From Naasia sp. SYSU D00057 (GTDB lineage Bacteria; Actinomycetota; Actinomycetes; Actinomycetales; Microbacteriaceae), in the NCBI RefSeq assembly GCF_017916505.1, contig NZ_JAFMSZ010000001.1, positions 124,001 through 188,000 on the forward strand: DNA of 64,000 bases, given 5' to 3'. Under the pieces are notes generated by a model. That model saw only the letters and a program-made list of their open reading frames with translations, did no database searches and was not told the origin of the DNA. This document shows, in pieces, positions 1 to 10,627 of the stretch; within the stretch, counting starts at the first letter, position 1; each line of letters begins with the position of its first letter. Made by a program: the position numbers and the translations under genes.

Positions 1-1
1 C

Positions 2-1162
2 GAGCGCAGCGCGGACGGCGTCCGCATCCCCGGCAGCACCGTCGTGACGGAGGAGGCCGTGAACGGCAGCGACCTCGTGCTCACGATCGACAGCGACCTG
101 CAGTGGTTCACCCAGCAGACCCTCGCCACCTATGCGCAGAAGTTCGGCGCGTCGTGGGGCACGGTCGTCGTCGAGGAGGTCGCGACCGGGAAGCTGCTCG
201 CGGTCGCCGACTATCCGACGGTCGATCCGAACAACGTCGCCGCCACGGCCAACACCGACGTCTCCGCCCTCGGCTCGCGCGCCTTCACCGCGCCGTTCGA
301 GCCGGGCTCCACGTTCAAGACCCTCACCGCCGCGTCGCTGATCGACGCCGGACTCGCGAACCCGGGCAGCCGGGTCGTCGCCGACGACACGTTCACCACC
401 CCCGAGGGGGCGGACGTCAGCGACAGCGAGTCGCACGAGCGCTGGAACCTCACGCTGACCGGCGTGCTCAAGGAGTCGAGCAACACAGGCCTGTCGCAGC
501 TCGGCCTCCTCATGACCCCGCAGCAGCGCTACGAGTACATGCAGCGGTTCCACCTCGGCCAGCGCACCGAGGTCGGCTTCGGCGGCGAGGAGCCCGGCGA
601 CCTCAACGGGGGACCGGACAGCTGGGACGCGCAGACCAACCTCACCACCATGTTCGGCCAGGGCCTCACGACCACCGCGGTGCAGATGGCGAGCGTCTAC
701 CAGACCATCGCCAACGGCGGCGTGCGGATGCCCGTCTCGCTCGTCGAGGGCTGCCGCCAGGCGGACGGCACGATCACCGACGCCGCCCCGGTCGACGGCT
801 CGCGCGTCATCTCGGAGGGAGCGGCGGATCAGACCGTCGCGATGCTCGAGAACGTCGCCACCAAGGGCTGGCTCGCGAACCAGATCGAGATCCCCGGCTA
901 CCGGCTCGCCACGAAGACGGGAACCGCCCAGCACGCGGACGGCTCCGGCGGCTACGCGGACACCTACATCGTGTCCCTGGCCGGCATCGCGCCCGCCGAC
1001 GACCCGCAGTACGTCGTGACGGTCACCCTCGCCGACCCGGTTAAGATGAATACGTCGGGGGCGACGGCGCCGGTCTTCCGAGAGGTGATGACCCAGGTGC
1101 TGAAGCAGTACGCGGTCGTTCCCTCCGGCTCCAGCTCACCCGACCTGCCGACGAACTACTGA
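2..1162 (+). CDS. ftsI: Peptidoglycan transpeptidase FtsI (PBP2/PBP3 type), C-terminal part
   Basis: This is the C-terminal part of a class B penicillin-binding protein, the septal D,D-transpeptidase that cross-links peptidoglycan at the division site. The reading frame is open at the left window edge, so the N-terminal membrane anchor and the start of the dimerisation domain are missing. Counting from the GTG at base 44, the catalytic S-x-x-K is S89-T-F-K92. An SSN triad follows in the sequence KESSNTG, and the KTG triad is in ATKTGTAQ. All three active-site motifs are therefore intact. The tail is short and polar. It lies 50 bases before murE and starts the visible part of the dcw cluster. 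Confidence 0.95.
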   Translation, partial: ERSADGVRIPGSTVVTEEAVNGSDLVLTIDSDLQWFTQQTLATYAQKFGASWGTVVVEEVATGKLLAVADYPTVDPNNVAATANTDVSALGSRAFTAPFEPGSTFKTLTAASLIDAGLANPGSRVVADDTFTTPEGADVSDSESHERWNLTLTGVLKESSNTGLSQLGLLMTPQQRYEYMQRFHLGQRTEVGFGGEEPGDLNGGPDSWDAQTNLTTMFGQGLTTTAVQMASVYQTIANGGVRMPVSLVEGCRQADGTITDAAPVDGSRVISEGAADQTVAMLENVATKGWLANQIEIPGYRLATKTGTAQHADGSGGYADTYIVSLAGIAPADDPQYVVTVTLADPVKMNTSGATAPVFREVMTQVLKQYAVVPSGSSSPDLPTNY

Positions 1163-1212
1163 CCCGCACGCGGGAGCCCTCCGAGGGCGTACGAGACGAA
1201 GGGAACGGTCAC

Positions 1213-2721
1213 GTGGCCTCGTCCCTCCGCCCGGAGCACCCGGTGCCGCGGTCGCTCGCGCGCCTGGCCGAGGACTTCGGCCTCGAGGTGCGGGGGAGTC
1301 TCGAGGGCGTCGAGGTGACCGGCGTGTCCGCGGATGCGGAGGACATCGAGGACGACGAGCTCTTCGTCGGCCTGCCCGGCGGCGCCGGCCACGGCGCCGC
1401 CTACGCCGCCGACGCCCGTGAGCGCGGCGCGGCCGCGCTGCTCACCGATCCCGCCGGGGCTGACCTCGCCGCCGACAGCGGCCTGCCGGTGCTGGTCACC
1501 GCGGACCCGCGGGAGGCCCTCGGCGACCTGGCCGCCTGGGTGCACCGCACCGCCGAGCACCCTCCGCTGCTGTTCGCCGTGACGGGCACCCGCGGCAAGA
1601 CGAGCGTCGTGCACCTGCTCGACGCGATCCTGCGCCAGCTCGGCGTCGCCACCGGCTTCAGCACCACCACCGAGCGGCGCGCCGCCGACGAGAGCGTGCG
1701 CCGGGCATCCGCACCGGACGCGCCGGAGCTGCATGCCCTGCTCGCCCGCATGCGCGAGAGCGGCGTCCGCGCCGCCGCGGTCGAGGTGCCCGCCCAGGCG
1801 CTGACGCAGGGCATGGTCGGCGGGCTCGTGTTCGACGTCGTGGGCTTCACCAACCTGGGCGACGACCACCTCGACGAGTACCCGGACGCGGAGGCCTACC
1901 TGGCGGCGAAGCAGTCGCTGTTCGACCCCGACCGGTCGCGGCGCGGCGTCGTCGACGTGGACGGCGAAGCGGGGCGGCGCGTCGCCGACGAGGCGCGCAT
2001 CCCGATCACCACGGTCGCGACCGTGCCGGGCTCGGCCGACTGGACCGTGACCGTGACGGACGCGGGCCGATCCGGCACCGGCTTCAAGCTCGAGGGCCCG
2101 GGCGGCAGCGCGATCGAGAGCAGCGTGCCGCTCATCGGCCGCTGGATGGCGACGAACGCGGCGCTTGCGATCGTGATGCTCGTCGAGTCGGGCTTCGAGC
2201 TCGAGGCCATCGGCCACGCGCTGGAGCGGGACGGGGGCATCCTCGTCGAGATCCCGGGCCTCGCCGAGCGGGTGTCCGGCGAGGACGGCCCGGCGGTGTT
2301 CGTGGACTACGGCCACGCGGTGTCGGGAGTCCTCGCCACGCTGGACGCCCTGCGGCCGATCACGCCCGGCCGCGTCATCGTGGTGCTCGCCGTCGACGCC
2401 GGATCCGGCGTGCCGGCCGAGCACCTGCGCGCCCTCCTCGACCGCGCGGACCTCGGCATCGTCGCCGGTCCGGCGCTTCCCGACCCGGCCGGCACACCCT
2501 CGCCGTCCGTCCCCTCGCCGACCGCCGCCGTTCAGCTGGTCGCCGAGCCGCGGGAGGCGCTGCGACGCGCTCTCGCCGTCGCCGAACAGGGCGACTCCGT
2601 GCTGTACGCACCCACCGCCCACGAGGACCACCTGGAGAACACCGGAGTGAAACACCCCTACACGGCCCGCGACGACGCACGCCTCGCCATCCAGGAGGCG
2701 GGCTGGGGGGCCCCGTCGTGA
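1213..2721 (+). CDS. murE: MurE-position Mur ligase, divergent
   Basis: By position and architecture this is the ligase that adds the third stem-peptide residue to UDP-MurNAc-dipeptide in the cytoplasm. At 502 residues from a GTG start it has the usual length. The P-loop reads GTRGKT (125-130), where the family normally has GTNGKT. The lysine expected to be carbamylated is present in AAKQSLF (K233). Several signatures are degraded. The normal SSHAL motif reads PAQAL near 193-197, and the R/S-rich DHLD context reads [10 protein letters not shown]. The C-terminal domain has no recognisable DNPR/DDPR diamino-acid motif, and KGHE is replaced by the context [11 protein letters not shown]. It overlaps murF by GTGA. 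Known family members with this pattern could use another diamino acid, but that is inference. Confidence 0.82.
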   Translation: MASSLRPEHPVPRSLARLAEDFGLEVRGSLEGVEVTGVSADAEDIEDDELFVGLPGGAGHGAAYAADARERGAAALLTDPAGADLAADSGLPVLVTADPREALGDLAAWVHRTAEHPPLLFAVTGTRGKTSVVHLLDAILRQLGVATGFSTTTERRAADESVRRASAPDAPELHALLARMRESGVRAAAVEVPAQALTQGMVGGLVFDVVGFTNLGDDHLDEYPDAEAYLAAKQSLFDPDRSRRGVVDVDGEAGRRVADEARIPITTVATVPGSADWTVTVTDAGRSGTGFKLEGPGGSAIESSVPLIGRWMATNAALAIVMLVESGFELEAIGHALERDGGILVEIPGLAERVSGEDGPAVFVDYGHAVSGVLATLDALRPITPGRVIVVLAVDAGSGVPAEHLRALLDRADLGIVAGPALPDPAGTPSPSVPSPTAAVQLVAEPREALRRALAVAEQGDSVLYAPTAHEDHLENTGVKHPYTARDDARLAIQEAGWGAPS

Positions 2722-4124
2722 TCGCGCTGACGCTCACCGAGATCGCCGAGGCGGTCTCCGGACGGCTGGAGGCGCGCGGGGCGAGCCCGGAGGCCGTCGT
2801 CGACGGCCCCGTCGAGACCGACTCCCGGGAGATCGAGCCCGGCGGCATCTTCGTCGCCAAGCCGGGCGAGACCACCGACGGCCACCTGTTCGCGCCGACC
2901 GCCGTCGAGCGGGGCGCCGCGCTCCTCATCGTCGAGCGGGTGCTCGACCTCGACGTGCCGCAGATCGTCGTGCCCGACGCCGTCGAGGCGCTCGGCGCCC
3001 TCGCCACCTCCGTGGTCGCCCGGGTGAAGGCGCTCGGCCGGCTGAGGATCGTCGCCGTGACGGGGTCGAACGGCAAGACGACCACCAAGAACCTGATGGC
3101 CGCCATCCTCGCCCGCCGTGGCGAGACGGTCGCCGCCCGCGAATCCTTCAACAACGAGGTCGGCGGGCCGCACACGATGCTGCGGATCACCGAGAGCACC
3201 GACTTCCTCGTCGCCGAGATGGGCGCGAGCGCCAAGGGCGCGATCGCCCGGCTCATCCGGATGGCGCACCCCGACGTCGGCATCGTGCTCGCGGTCGGCC
3301 TCGCCCACGCGGGCGGCTTCGGCGGCATCGAGGGCACGGCCCTCGCGAAGTCCGAGATGGTGCGCGACCTGCTGCCCGAGGACGTCGCGGTGCTCAACGC
3401 CGACGACTTCCGCGTGGCGGCCATGGCGGAGGTGACCCGGGCCAAGGTGCTGCGGTTCGGGCGCACCGACGGCGATGTCCGCGCCTCCGACATCACGGCG
3501 GACGCCACCGGCACCCGCTTCACCCTGCACCTGCCGGGGCAGGAGCCGCTCCCCGTGCGCTTCGCCGTGCTCGGCGAGCACCACGTGATGAACGCCCTCG
3601 CCGCCGCCTCCGCGACGCACGCCCTCGGCGTGCCGGCCGACGACATCGTCGCAGGACTCGAGAGCGTCGTGCGCGCGGAGCGGTGGCGCATGGAGCTGCT
3701 GCCCGGCGAGAACGTCACCGTCATCAACGACGCCTACAACGCGAGCCCCGACTCGATGGCGGCCGCCCTGAAGACCCTCGCGCAGATCGCGCCGGGTCGC
3801 ACGGTCGCCGTCCTCGGCGAGATGAGCGAGCTCGGCGACCTGGCCGCCGAGGAGCACGACCGGGTGGGCCGCCTCGCGGTCCGCCTCAACATCGGGCAGC
3901 TCGTCGTCGTGGGCGCCGGCGCGAAGGGCGTCCACCTCGCCGCGGGACTCGAAGGCTCCTGGGACGGCGAGAGCGTCTACGTGGAGGACCTCGAGGAGGC
4001 GGAGGGCGTGGTCGCCGGTCTGCTCCGCGGGGGCGACACGGTGCTCGTGAAATCGTCGAACTCGGCGCGGCTCCGGTTCCTCGGCGACCGGCTGGGAGAA
4101 TTGGTCAAATGCAGGCGCTTCTGA
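2718..4124 (+). CDS. murF: UDP-N-acetylmuramoyl-tripeptide--D-alanyl-D-alanine ligase MurF
   Basis: This cytoplasmic ATP-dependent ligase adds the D-Ala-D-Ala dipeptide to UDP-MurNAc-tripeptide. It has 468 residues with the three-domain Mur ligase layout. The N-terminal substrate domain contains the TDSREIEPG motif near 34-43. The P-loop is [10 protein letters not shown] from residue 116. The central motif [12 protein letters not shown] follows, and the C-terminal domain contains [12 protein letters not shown]. Unlike the adjacent MurE, every family signature is canonical. The GTG start overlaps the murE stop by four bases, and the 3' end overlaps mraY by 16 bases, so translation is probably coupled. 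Confidence 0.96.
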   Translation: MIALTLTEIAEAVSGRLEARGASPEAVVDGPVETDSREIEPGGIFVAKPGETTDGHLFAPTAVERGAALLIVERVLDLDVPQIVVPDAVEALGALATSVVARVKALGRLRIVAVTGSNGKTTTKNLMAAILARRGETVAARESFNNEVGGPHTMLRITESTDFLVAEMGASAKGAIARLIRMAHPDVGIVLAVGLAHAGGFGGIEGTALAKSEMVRDLLPEDVAVLNADDFRVAAMAEVTRAKVLRFGRTDGDVRASDITADATGTRFTLHLPGQEPLPVRFAVLGEHHVMNALAAASATHALGVPADDIVAGLESVVRAERWRMELLPGENVTVINDAYNASPDSMAAALKTLAQIAPGRTVAVLGEMSELGDLAAEEHDRVGRLAVRLNIGQLVVVGAGAKGVHLAAGLEGSWDGESVYVEDLEEAEGVVAGLLRGGDTVLVKSSNSARLRFLGDRLGELVKCRRF

Positions 4125-5206
4125 CAGCGGGGATGGTCTCCCTCGCCTTCTCGCTGTTCCTGACCCCGCTCTTCATCCGGCTGTTCCGGCGCCTGCAGTG
4201 GGGCCAGTTCATCCGCGACGACGGTCCGGTCACCCACCACGCGAAGCGCGGGACGCCGACCATGGGCGGGCTCGTCGTCATCGCGGCCACCCTCATCGGC
4301 TACTTCACCGGCATCCTGACCGCGGGCGAGCCGATCCAGATCTCGGCGCTGCTCGTGCTGTTCATGATGGTGGGCCTCGGCGCGGTCGGCTTCCTCGACG
4401 ACTTCCTGAAGACGCGCAACCAGCGCAGCCTCGGCCTCGGCGGCTGGGCGAAGATCCTCGGGCAGACGATCGTGTCGGTCGCGTTCGCGCTGCTCGCCCT
4501 GCAGTTCCCGAACAATCACGGGCTCACCCCGGCGACGACCGCCGTCTCGCTCTTCCGTGACACCCGCTTCGACTTCGTGCTGCTCTTCGGCGCGATCGGC
4601 GGCCTCATCGTCTACGTCATCTGGGTCTCGCTGATCGTCGCGAGCACCTCGAACGGCGTGAACGTCGCCGACGGCCTCGACGGGCTCGCGACGGGCGCCT
4701 CCATCTTCGCCATCGGGTCGTACATCATCATCGGCTTCTGGCAGAACAACCAGTACGCGTTCGCGACCTCGCTCGATCCGGACGTCGCCTACAAGGCGTA
4801 CTACGTCCGAGACCCGCTCGACCTCGCCATCGTGGCGGCCGCCATCGTGGGCGCCCTCATCGGCTTCCTCTGGTGGAACACGTCGCCGGCGCAGATCTTC
4901 CTCGGCGACACCGGTTCGCTCGGGATCGGCGGCGCGCTGGCCGCGCTCGGCGTCCTCAGCCGCACGGAGCTGCTGCTGGTGCTCATCGGCGGCCTGTTCG
5001 TGATCGTCGCCGGGTCGGTGATCCTGCAGCGGGCGTACTTCAAGATCACGCACGGCAAGCGGATCTTCCTGATGAGTCCCCTGCATCACCACTTCGAGCT
5101 GAAGGGGTGGGCGGAGGTCACCGTCGTGGTCCGCTTCTGGATCATCGGCGGACTGCTCGTGGCCGCGGGCGTCGGCGCGTTCTACCTCGAGTGGCTGTCC
5201 CGATGA
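4109..5206 (+). CDS. mraY: Phospho-N-acetylmuramoyl-pentapeptide transferase MraY
   Basis: This integral membrane enzyme transfers phospho-MurNAc-pentapeptide to undecaprenyl phosphate, forming lipid I. The 365-residue product begins MQALLTAGM, matching the usual start of actinobacterial MraY. The ATG is preceded by GGGAGAA at a fitting distance and lies inside the end of murF. Signature stretches are [12 protein letters not shown] near residues 46-57, the catalytic loop [12 protein letters not shown], the magnesium-binding [12 protein letters not shown], and [13 protein letters not shown] near the C-terminus. About ten hydrophobic segments are apparent. The stop overlaps the murD start as ATGA. 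Confidence 0.97.
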   Translation: MQALLTAGMVSLAFSLFLTPLFIRLFRRLQWGQFIRDDGPVTHHAKRGTPTMGGLVVIAATLIGYFTGILTAGEPIQISALLVLFMMVGLGAVGFLDDFLKTRNQRSLGLGGWAKILGQTIVSVAFALLALQFPNNHGLTPATTAVSLFRDTRFDFVLLFGAIGGLIVYVIWVSLIVASTSNGVNVADGLDGLATGASIFAIGSYIIIGFWQNNQYAFATSLDPDVAYKAYYVRDPLDLAIVAAAIVGALIGFLWWNTSPAQIFLGDTGSLGIGGALAALGVLSRTELLLVLIGGLFVIVAGSVILQRAYFKITHGKRIFLMSPLHHHFELKGWAEVTVVVRFWIIGGLLVAAGVGAFYLEWLSR

Positions 5207-6702
5207 CGGACCGGCTCGAGGACCTGATCAGCTGGCACGCCGACTGGAGCGGCCTGCGCGCGCTCGTGCTCGGGCTCGGCGTGACCGGGTTCGCCGCGGC
5301 GGACACGCTCGTCGAGCTCGGCGCGTCGGTGCTCGTCGTGGCCGACAAGGCGCCCGCCGACAAGGCGAAGCTGCTGGAGGTCATCGGCGGCCGGCTCGCG
5401 GAGGGCGGCGACGCCGCGGACCAGGTGCGCGCGCTCGAGGAGTTCGGCGCCGACGTCGTGATCGTGTCGCCGGGCTACCACCCGGACCACCCCGTCCTCT
5501 CCGCCGCGGCGGCCGCGGGCATCCCGCTGTGGGGCGACATCGACCTCGCCTGGCGGCTGCGCGACAAGGTGGGCACGCCGGCCGAGTGGATCACGATCAC
5601 CGGCACGAACGGCAAGACGACCACCACGCGGCTCGTCACGGCCATGATCGCCGCGGACGGCAAGCGCGTGATGGCGTGCGGCAACATCGGCACCCCGGTG
5701 CTCGACGCCGTCCGCGACCCCACCGGCTTCGACGTGCTCGTCGTCGAGCTCTCGAGCTACCAGCTGCACTGGGTGGAGCTCGTCTCGCCCTGGGCGAGCG
5801 CCTGCCTCAACATCGCGGACGACCACCTCGACTGGCACGGCTCCGCCGCCGCCTACCGGGCCGCCAAGGGCAAGGTCTACGAGCGGACCAGGGTCGCCTG
5901 CGTCTACAACCTCGGCGACCCGGTGACGGAGGAGCTCGTCCGCGAGGCCGACGTGCTGGAGGGCGCCCGCGCCGTCGGGTTCGGCCTCGGTGTGCCGGGC
6001 CGAAGCGACTTCGGCATCGTCGACGGCATCCTCTGCGACCGCGCCTTCCTCGAGGACCGGGCGAACAGCGCCCTCGAGCTCACCACGGTCGAGGAGCTGC
6101 ACGGGGCCGGCCTGTCCGCGCCGCACGTGGTGGCGAACGTGCTCGCCGCGAGCGCACTGGCCCGCTCCACCGGCGTGCCGCCGGTCACCATCCGGGAGGT
6201 GCTCCGCTCCTTCCGCCTCGACCCGCACCGCATCGAGCTGGTCGCGGAGGCGGCGGAGGTGCGCTGGGTCGACGACTCGAAGGCCACGAACCCGCACGCC
6301 GCCGACGCCTCGCTCGGCGCGTACCCGTCCGTCGTCTGGGTGGTCGGCGGGCTGCTCAAGGGCGTCGACATCGGCGACCTCGTCAAGAAGCGCGCGGACC
6401 GCATCCGGGCCGTCGTGGTGATCGGCGTCGATCGGGCGCCGGTGCTCGAGGCGTTCGCGCGACACGCGCCGGGGGTGCCCGTGCACCAGGTGGACGAGAG
6501 TCAGACTGAACAGGTCATGCCGGTCGCCGCGCGCCTCGCGGCCGCGGCCGCCCGGCCCGGCGACGTGGTGCTCCTGGCACCCGCCGCAGCGTCCATGGAC
6601 CAGTTCGACGACTACGCCCACCGCGGCCGCGCGTTCGCGTCGGCCGTCCGAGACCTGCTGGGAGGCGGCCCGAATGACGAGGACCATCCTCCCGCCGACT
6701 GA
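5203..6702 (+). CDS. murD: UDP-N-acetylmuramoyl-L-alanine--D-glutamate ligase MurD
   Basis: This cytoplasmic ligase adds D-glutamate to UDP-MurNAc-L-Ala (or Gly in type B walls). The 499-residue product has an N-terminal Rossmann-like domain with the glycine motif [11 protein letters not shown] near 22-32. The P-loop is GTNGKTTTT (134-142), followed by [11 protein letters not shown] and the carbamate-lysine context [10 protein letters not shown]. The C-terminal domain carries [11 protein letters not shown]. The ATG overlaps the mraY stop by four bases, and the gene runs 29 bases into ftsW. I prefer this start over longer in-frame extensions because those would lie inside mraY. Confidence 0.96.
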   Translation: MTDRLEDLISWHADWSGLRALVLGLGVTGFAAADTLVELGASVLVVADKAPADKAKLLEVIGGRLAEGGDAADQVRALEEFGADVVIVSPGYHPDHPVLSAAAAAGIPLWGDIDLAWRLRDKVGTPAEWITITGTNGKTTTTRLVTAMIAADGKRVMACGNIGTPVLDAVRDPTGFDVLVVELSSYQLHWVELVSPWASACLNIADDHLDWHGSAAAYRAAKGKVYERTRVACVYNLGDPVTEELVREADVLEGARAVGFGLGVPGRSDFGIVDGILCDRAFLEDRANSALELTTVEELHGAGLSAPHVVANVLAASALARSTGVPPVTIREVLRSFRLDPHRIELVAEAAEVRWVDDSKATNPHAADASLGAYPSVVWVVGGLLKGVDIGDLVKKRADRIRAVVVIGVDRAPVLEAFARHAPGVPVHQVDESQTEQVMPVAARLAAAAARPGDVVLLAPAAASMDQFDDYAHRGRAFASAVRDLLGGGPNDEDHPPAD

Positions 6703-7963
6703 GGCCCCATCGCGCGTCCAGGCCGCAGGCATGGCGGCGCGCATCTCGCTCGGCAGGACCCTCGCGGCGGAGTCGAGCAGCTACTTCCTGCTGCTCGGCA
6801 CCACCCTGTTCCTGGTCGCGTTCGGCCTCGTGATGGTGCTCTCGTCGTCCTCGGTCGAGTCGTTCGTCGACGACCGGAACCCGTTCTCCGCGTTCTTCAC
6901 GCAGGGCGGCGCCGCCGTGCTGGGCCTGCCGGCGATGCTCATCCTGTCCCGGGCGAAGCCGGCCCTGTGGCAGAAGCTGGCCGTCCCGGCCCTGGTCATC
7001 GCCGCGATCCTGCAGCTGCTCGTCTTCACCGGGCTCGGGTACGGCTACGGCGGTAACCGCAACTGGCTGAACCTCGGCTTCATGAGCATCCAGCCGTCCG
7101 AGATCACGAAGCTCGCGCTCGTGCTGTGGCTCGGGCAGGTGCTCTCCACCCGGCATTACCTGCTCGACTCGGGCAGGCGGCTGTTCTGGCTGATCGTGCC
7201 CGTCGCCGGGGTCATGATCGGCCTGGTCCTCGTCGGCAAGGACCTCGGCACCGTGATCATCATGGCCTCGATCGTGTTCGGCGCCCTGTTCTTCGCGGGC
7301 GTGAAGCTGCGCTTCCTCGCCCTCGGCGGCGCGGCCGCCGCCACCGTGGCGCTGATCTTCTCCCGGCTCAGCGACTCGCGCGTCGACCGCATCAACGCCT
7401 GGCTGTCCGGCTGCCAGACCGACTACCTCGACACCTGCTGGCAGGTGAAGCACGGAACCTGGGCCCTCGCCGCGGGCGGCGTGTTCGGTGTCGGCCTCGG
7501 CAACTCGAAGGCCAAGTGGTCGTGGCTGCCGGAGGCCGACAACGACTTCATCTTCGCCGTCATCGGCGAGGAGCTGGGCCTGCTCGGCGCCGTCGTCGTG
7601 CTGCTGCTCTTCGTCGTGCTCGCGTTCTCGTTCCTCCGGATCCTGCAGACCGCCCCTGACCAGTTCTCGCGCATCGTGACGAGCGCGGTGATGGTCTGGG
7701 TGCTCGTCCAGGCCTTCGTCAACATCGCCGTGATCCTCGGCGTCCTCCCCGTCCTCGGAGTCCCATTGCCGCTCATCTCCTCGGGCGGCTCGTCGCTCAT
7801 CATCACGCTCGCCGCGATCGGGATCGTGCTCTCGATCGCGCGCGCGTCCCGGATCGACGAGGTCCTGCCCCTGCCGGCCGCCCGTCGGCCCGCGGTCCGG
7901 CGCCCCGCCGCGCAGCGTCCGGCCGCACGCCCGTCCGCGCAGGGTCCGGCGGCCCGACGGTGA
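6674..7963 (+). CDS. ftsW: Septal SEDS glycosyltransferase FtsW
   Basis: FtsW is the SEDS-family polymerase that extends glycan strands from lipid II at the septum, in partnership with FtsI. The 429-residue protein has about ten membrane segments. The family signature PLISSGGSS falls near residues 365-373 and is followed by a final helix. The basic, proline- and alanine-rich cytoplasmic tail consists of repeated RRPA/QRPAARP-like units. The start is supported by GGGAGG eight bases upstream, within the end of murD. A later ATG at 6731 is a possible alternative. It overlaps murG by GTGA. Confidence 0.95.
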   Translation: MTRTILPPTEAPSRVQAAGMAARISLGRTLAAESSSYFLLLGTTLFLVAFGLVMVLSSSSVESFVDDRNPFSAFFTQGGAAVLGLPAMLILSRAKPALWQKLAVPALVIAAILQLLVFTGLGYGYGGNRNWLNLGFMSIQPSEITKLALVLWLGQVLSTRHYLLDSGRRLFWLIVPVAGVMIGLVLVGKDLGTVIIMASIVFGALFFAGVKLRFLALGGAAAATVALIFSRLSDSRVDRINAWLSGCQTDYLDTCWQVKHGTWALAAGGVFGVGLGNSKAKWSWLPEADNDFIFAVIGEELGLLGAVVVLLLFVVLAFSFLRILQTAPDQFSRIVTSAVMVWVLVQAFVNIAVILGVLPVLGVPLPLISSGGSSLIITLAAIGIVLSIARASRIDEVLPLPAARRPAVRRPAAQRPAARPSAQGPAARR

Positions 7964-9027
7964 CCGCCTGGCTCCTCGCCGGCGGAGGCACCGCCGGCCA
8001 CGTGAACCCGCTGCTCGCCGTCGCGGACGCCATCCGGCGCCGCCGTCCCGACGACTCGGTCGTCGTCCTCGGCACGGCCGAGGGACTCGAGGCGCGCCTC
8101 GTGCCCGAGCGCGGGTACGAGCTGCTCACCATCCCGCGCCTCCCGTTCCCGCGACGCCCTAACCGCGCCGCGCTCGCCTTCGGCCCCGCCTTCACGCGCA
8201 CCGTGGCCGGCCTCGCGGCGACGCTGCGCGAGCGCGGCATCGAGGGCGTCGTCGGCTTCGGCGGCTACGCGGCCGCCCCCGCGTACCTCGCCGCGCGCCG
8301 TGCCCGCGTGCCGCTCGCGCTGCACGAGGCGAACGCGAAGCCCGGCATGGCGAACCGGCTGGGCGCCCGCCTCACCGAGTCGGTCGGCGTCGCCTTCCCG
8401 GGCACGCCGCTGCCGCACGCCACGGTCGTCGGCATGCCGCTGCGCCACGAGATCGAGACGCTCGACCGCGCCGCGATGCGCCCCGAGGCCCTCGCCGCGT
8501 TCGACCTCGACCCGGCGCGGCCCGTGCTCCTCGTCACCGGCGGCTCCCTCGGCGCCCGACGGCTCAACGGGACCGTCCTGTCCGCCGCGCCGCGCATCCT
8601 GGACGCCGGCTGGTCGATCCTGCACATCGTCGGGGGACGCGCCGAGGTCACCGACCCTGGCCTGCCCGGCTACCGGATGCTCGAGTACTGCGACCGCATG
8701 GACCTCGCTCTGTCTGCGGCCGACTTCGCCGTCTCCCGCGCCGGCGCTGCCACGGTGAGCGAGCTGGCCGCGCTCGGCGTGCCCGCGGTCTACGTGCCGT
8801 ATCCGGTCGGCAACGGCGAGCAGCGCTTCAACGCGCGCGGCCTCGTCGACGCGGGCGGCGGACTGCTCGTCGACGACGCGGCGTTCCTGCCCTCGTACGT
8901 CGAGGCGGAGCTGCTGCCGCTGCTGCAGGACCCCGCCCGCCGGGACGCGATGGCGGCCGCCGCCGCGACCACCGGCGTGCGGGACGGGGCCGACCGGATG
9001 GTGGACCTGCTGCTCCAGGGGCGGTAG
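7960..9027 (+). CDS. murG: UDP-N-acetylglucosamine--lipid I GlcNAc transferase MurG
   Basis: This peripheral membrane GT28 glycosyltransferase converts lipid I to lipid II. The 355-residue product has the N-terminal donor loop GGGTAGH (8-14), the second glycine-rich loop [28 protein letters not shown] at the domain junction, and the UDP-GlcNAc-binding [15 protein letters not shown] followed by [13 protein letters not shown]. It starts with GTG, overlapping the ftsW stop by four bases. A 193-base spacer containing a large palindrome and a probable new promoter separates it from murC, so the murE-murG run may end here. Confidence 0.96.
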   Translation: MTAWLLAGGGTAGHVNPLLAVADAIRRRRPDDSVVVLGTAEGLEARLVPERGYELLTIPRLPFPRRPNRAALAFGPAFTRTVAGLAATLRERGIEGVVGFGGYAAAPAYLAARRARVPLALHEANAKPGMANRLGARLTESVGVAFPGTPLPHATVVGMPLRHEIETLDRAAMRPEALAAFDLDPARPVLLVTGGSLGARRLNGTVLSAAPRILDAGWSILHIVGGRAEVTDPGLPGYRMLEYCDRMDLALSAADFAVSRAGAATVSELAALGVPAVYVPYPVGNGEQRFNARGLVDAGGGLLVDDAAFLPSYVEAELLPLLQDPARRDAMAAAAATTGVRDGADRMVDLLLQGR

Positions 9028-9072
9028 GCGCTCCGAGCAGGACGTCTCGCCGGCCGGCCGACGCGCTCGATT

Positions 9073-9148
9073 CCGCCGAGTGCGCCCGGCAACACCGAGT
9101 GCGCCCGTTCCACGGGGTGCACTCGGTGCTCCAGGGCGCAGTCGGCGG
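9073..9148. repeat. Nested palindromic intergenic element A (76 bases)
   Basis: The outer arms, 9073-9087 and 9134-9148, match as inverted repeats at 14 of 15 positions. The inner arms, 9095-9106 and 9114-9126, carry the core CCGAGTGCGCCC inverted. The order is therefore two direct units followed by two inverted units, separated by 7-base spacers. It lies between murG and murC, which are read in the same direction. The layout matches the elements at 39589, 49643 and 51974, but the arm sequence differs. Confidence 0.7.
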
Positions 9149-9208
9149 GAAGCAGCGCCCGGTCGCCGCAACGCGGAGGCGGCTGCCGAGGGTTGTCCGG
9201 AAGGCTCG

Positions 9209-9214
9209 TACCCT
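9209..9214 (+). promoter_or_regulatory. Candidate -10 of a leaderless murC promoter
   Basis: TACCCT ends exactly six bases before the murC GTG. With the normal -10 to +1 distance, transcription would begin at or next to the start codon. No convincing -35 is visible, and the six bases between (GGAAGC) could also act as a weak ribosome site. Confidence 0.45.
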
Positions 9215-9220
9215 GGAAGC

Positions 9221-10627
9221 GTGCCGCTCAAGCCTGACCTCACCCTGCCCATCCCCGACGATCTCGGGGCGGTCCACTTCGTGGGGATCGGCGGCTCCGG
9301 GATGAGCGGGATCGCCGCCATGATGCTGAAGGCCGGGCTGAAGGTGTCCGGCTCGGACCGCAGCGAGGGCCCCTACCTGCCGCCGCTGCGCGAGGCCGGC
9401 GCCAGGATCTCCGTCGGGCACGCCGCCGAGAACGTCGGCGACGCCGACACCCTCGTGGTGACCAGCGCGCTCTGGCAGGACAACCCCGAGTACCAGTACG
9501 CGCTCGCACACGGCATCCCCGTCCTGCACCGCTCGCAGGCGCTCGCCTGGCTGACCCGCGGCAAGCGCGTCGTGTCGGTCGCCGGCGCGCACGGCAAGAC
9601 GACCTCCACCGGCATGCTCGTCACCGCGCTGCTCGAGCTCGGCGCCGACCCCAGCTACGTCAACGGCGGCGTCATCTCCTCCCTCGGCCGCAGCTCCGCC
9701 GCCGGCTCCGGCGACCTCTTCGTGCTCGAGGCGGACGAGTCGGACGGCTCGTTCCTGCTCTACGACACCGCGGTCGCGCTCATCACCAACGTCGACGCCG
9801 ACCACCTCGACCACTACGGCAGCCACGCCGCCTTCGACGAGGCCTTCGCCTCCTTCGCGCGCCGCGCCTCCGAGTTCGTCGCCATCTCCGCCGACGACCC
9901 CGGCGCCCAGCGCGTCGCGGCCCTCATCCCGGACACCCGCACCGTCACCTTCGGCGAGAGCGAGGGCGCCGACGTGCGCCTCACCGAGGTCACGACCGAG
10001 GGGCCCGTCAGCGGCGTGATCACCTGGCAGGGGAAGGAGCACCCGCTCCGCCTGCAGGTGCTCGGCCGCCACAACGCGCTCAACGCCGCCGGCGCCTTCG
10101 CCGTGCTCACCGGGCTCGGCTTCGATCCCGCCGACGTCGTCGTGGCGCTCGGCCGCTTCGGCGGCACCAAGCGCCGCTTCGAGCTCAAGGGCACCGTCCA
10201 CGGCGTGCGCGTGTACGACGACTACGCACACCACCCCTCGGAGGTCGCCGCCGCCCTCGCCGCCGCCCGGACCGGGGCGGGGGAGGGGCGGATCATCGCC
10301 ATCCACCAGCCGCACCTCTACAGCCGCACGCAGCTGATGGCCCCGCGATTCGCCGAGGCCTACGAGCGCCTCGCCGACTACACCGTCGTCCTCGACGTCG
10401 ACGGCGCCCGCGAGGACCCGGTGCCCGGCGTGACCGGCGCGCTCGTCTCCGACGCCTTCACCGACCAGGAGAAGGTCGCCTACCTGCCGGACTGGCAGCA
10501 GGCCGCTGACCGCGTCGCCGAGGTGGCCCGCGAGGGCGACATCGTGATGACCCTCAGCTGCGGCGACGTGTACCGGATCATCCCGCAGGTCCTCGAGGCC
10601 CTCGACGGCCGGGCGAACGCCGGGTGA
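9221..10627 (+). CDS. murC: UDP-N-acetylmuramate--L-alanine ligase MurC
   Basis: MurC adds the first stem-peptide residue to UDP-MurNAc in the cytoplasm (L-Ala, or Gly in type B walls). The GTG start gives 468 residues, the usual length, and places [14 protein letters not shown] near residues 19-32 as expected. The upstream in-frame extension runs through a palindromic spacer and is not credible. The P-loop is AHGKTT (123-128), followed by EADESDGSF and [11 protein letters not shown]. The C-terminal domain has [11 protein letters not shown] and HQPHLYSRT. The gene overlaps ftsQ by GTGA. Confidence 0.96.
   Translation: MPLKPDLTLPIPDDLGAVHFVGIGGSGMSGIAAMMLKAGLKVSGSDRSEGPYLPPLREAGARISVGHAAENVGDADTLVVTSALWQDNPEYQYALAHGIPVLHRSQALAWLTRGKRVVSVAGAHGKTTSTGMLVTALLELGADPSYVNGGVISSLGRSSAAGSGDLFVLEADESDGSFLLYDTAVALITNVDADHLDHYGSHAAFDEAFASFARRASEFVAISADDPGAQRVAALIPDTRTVTFGESEGADVRLTEVTTEGPVSGVITWQGKEHPLRLQVLGRHNALNAAGAFAVLTGLGFDPADVVVALGRFGGTKRRFELKGTVHGVRVYDDYAHHPSEVAAALAAARTGAGEGRIIAIHQPHLYSRTQLMAPRFAEAYERLADYTVVLDVDGAREDPVPGVTGALVSDAFTDQEKVAYLPDWQQAADRVAEVAREGDIVMTLSCGDVYRIIPQVLEALDGRANAG

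Noticed and set aside
9080-9220. N-terminal extension of the murC reading frame
   Set aside because: It translates the palindromic spacer; MurC has the standard length from the GTG at 9221.
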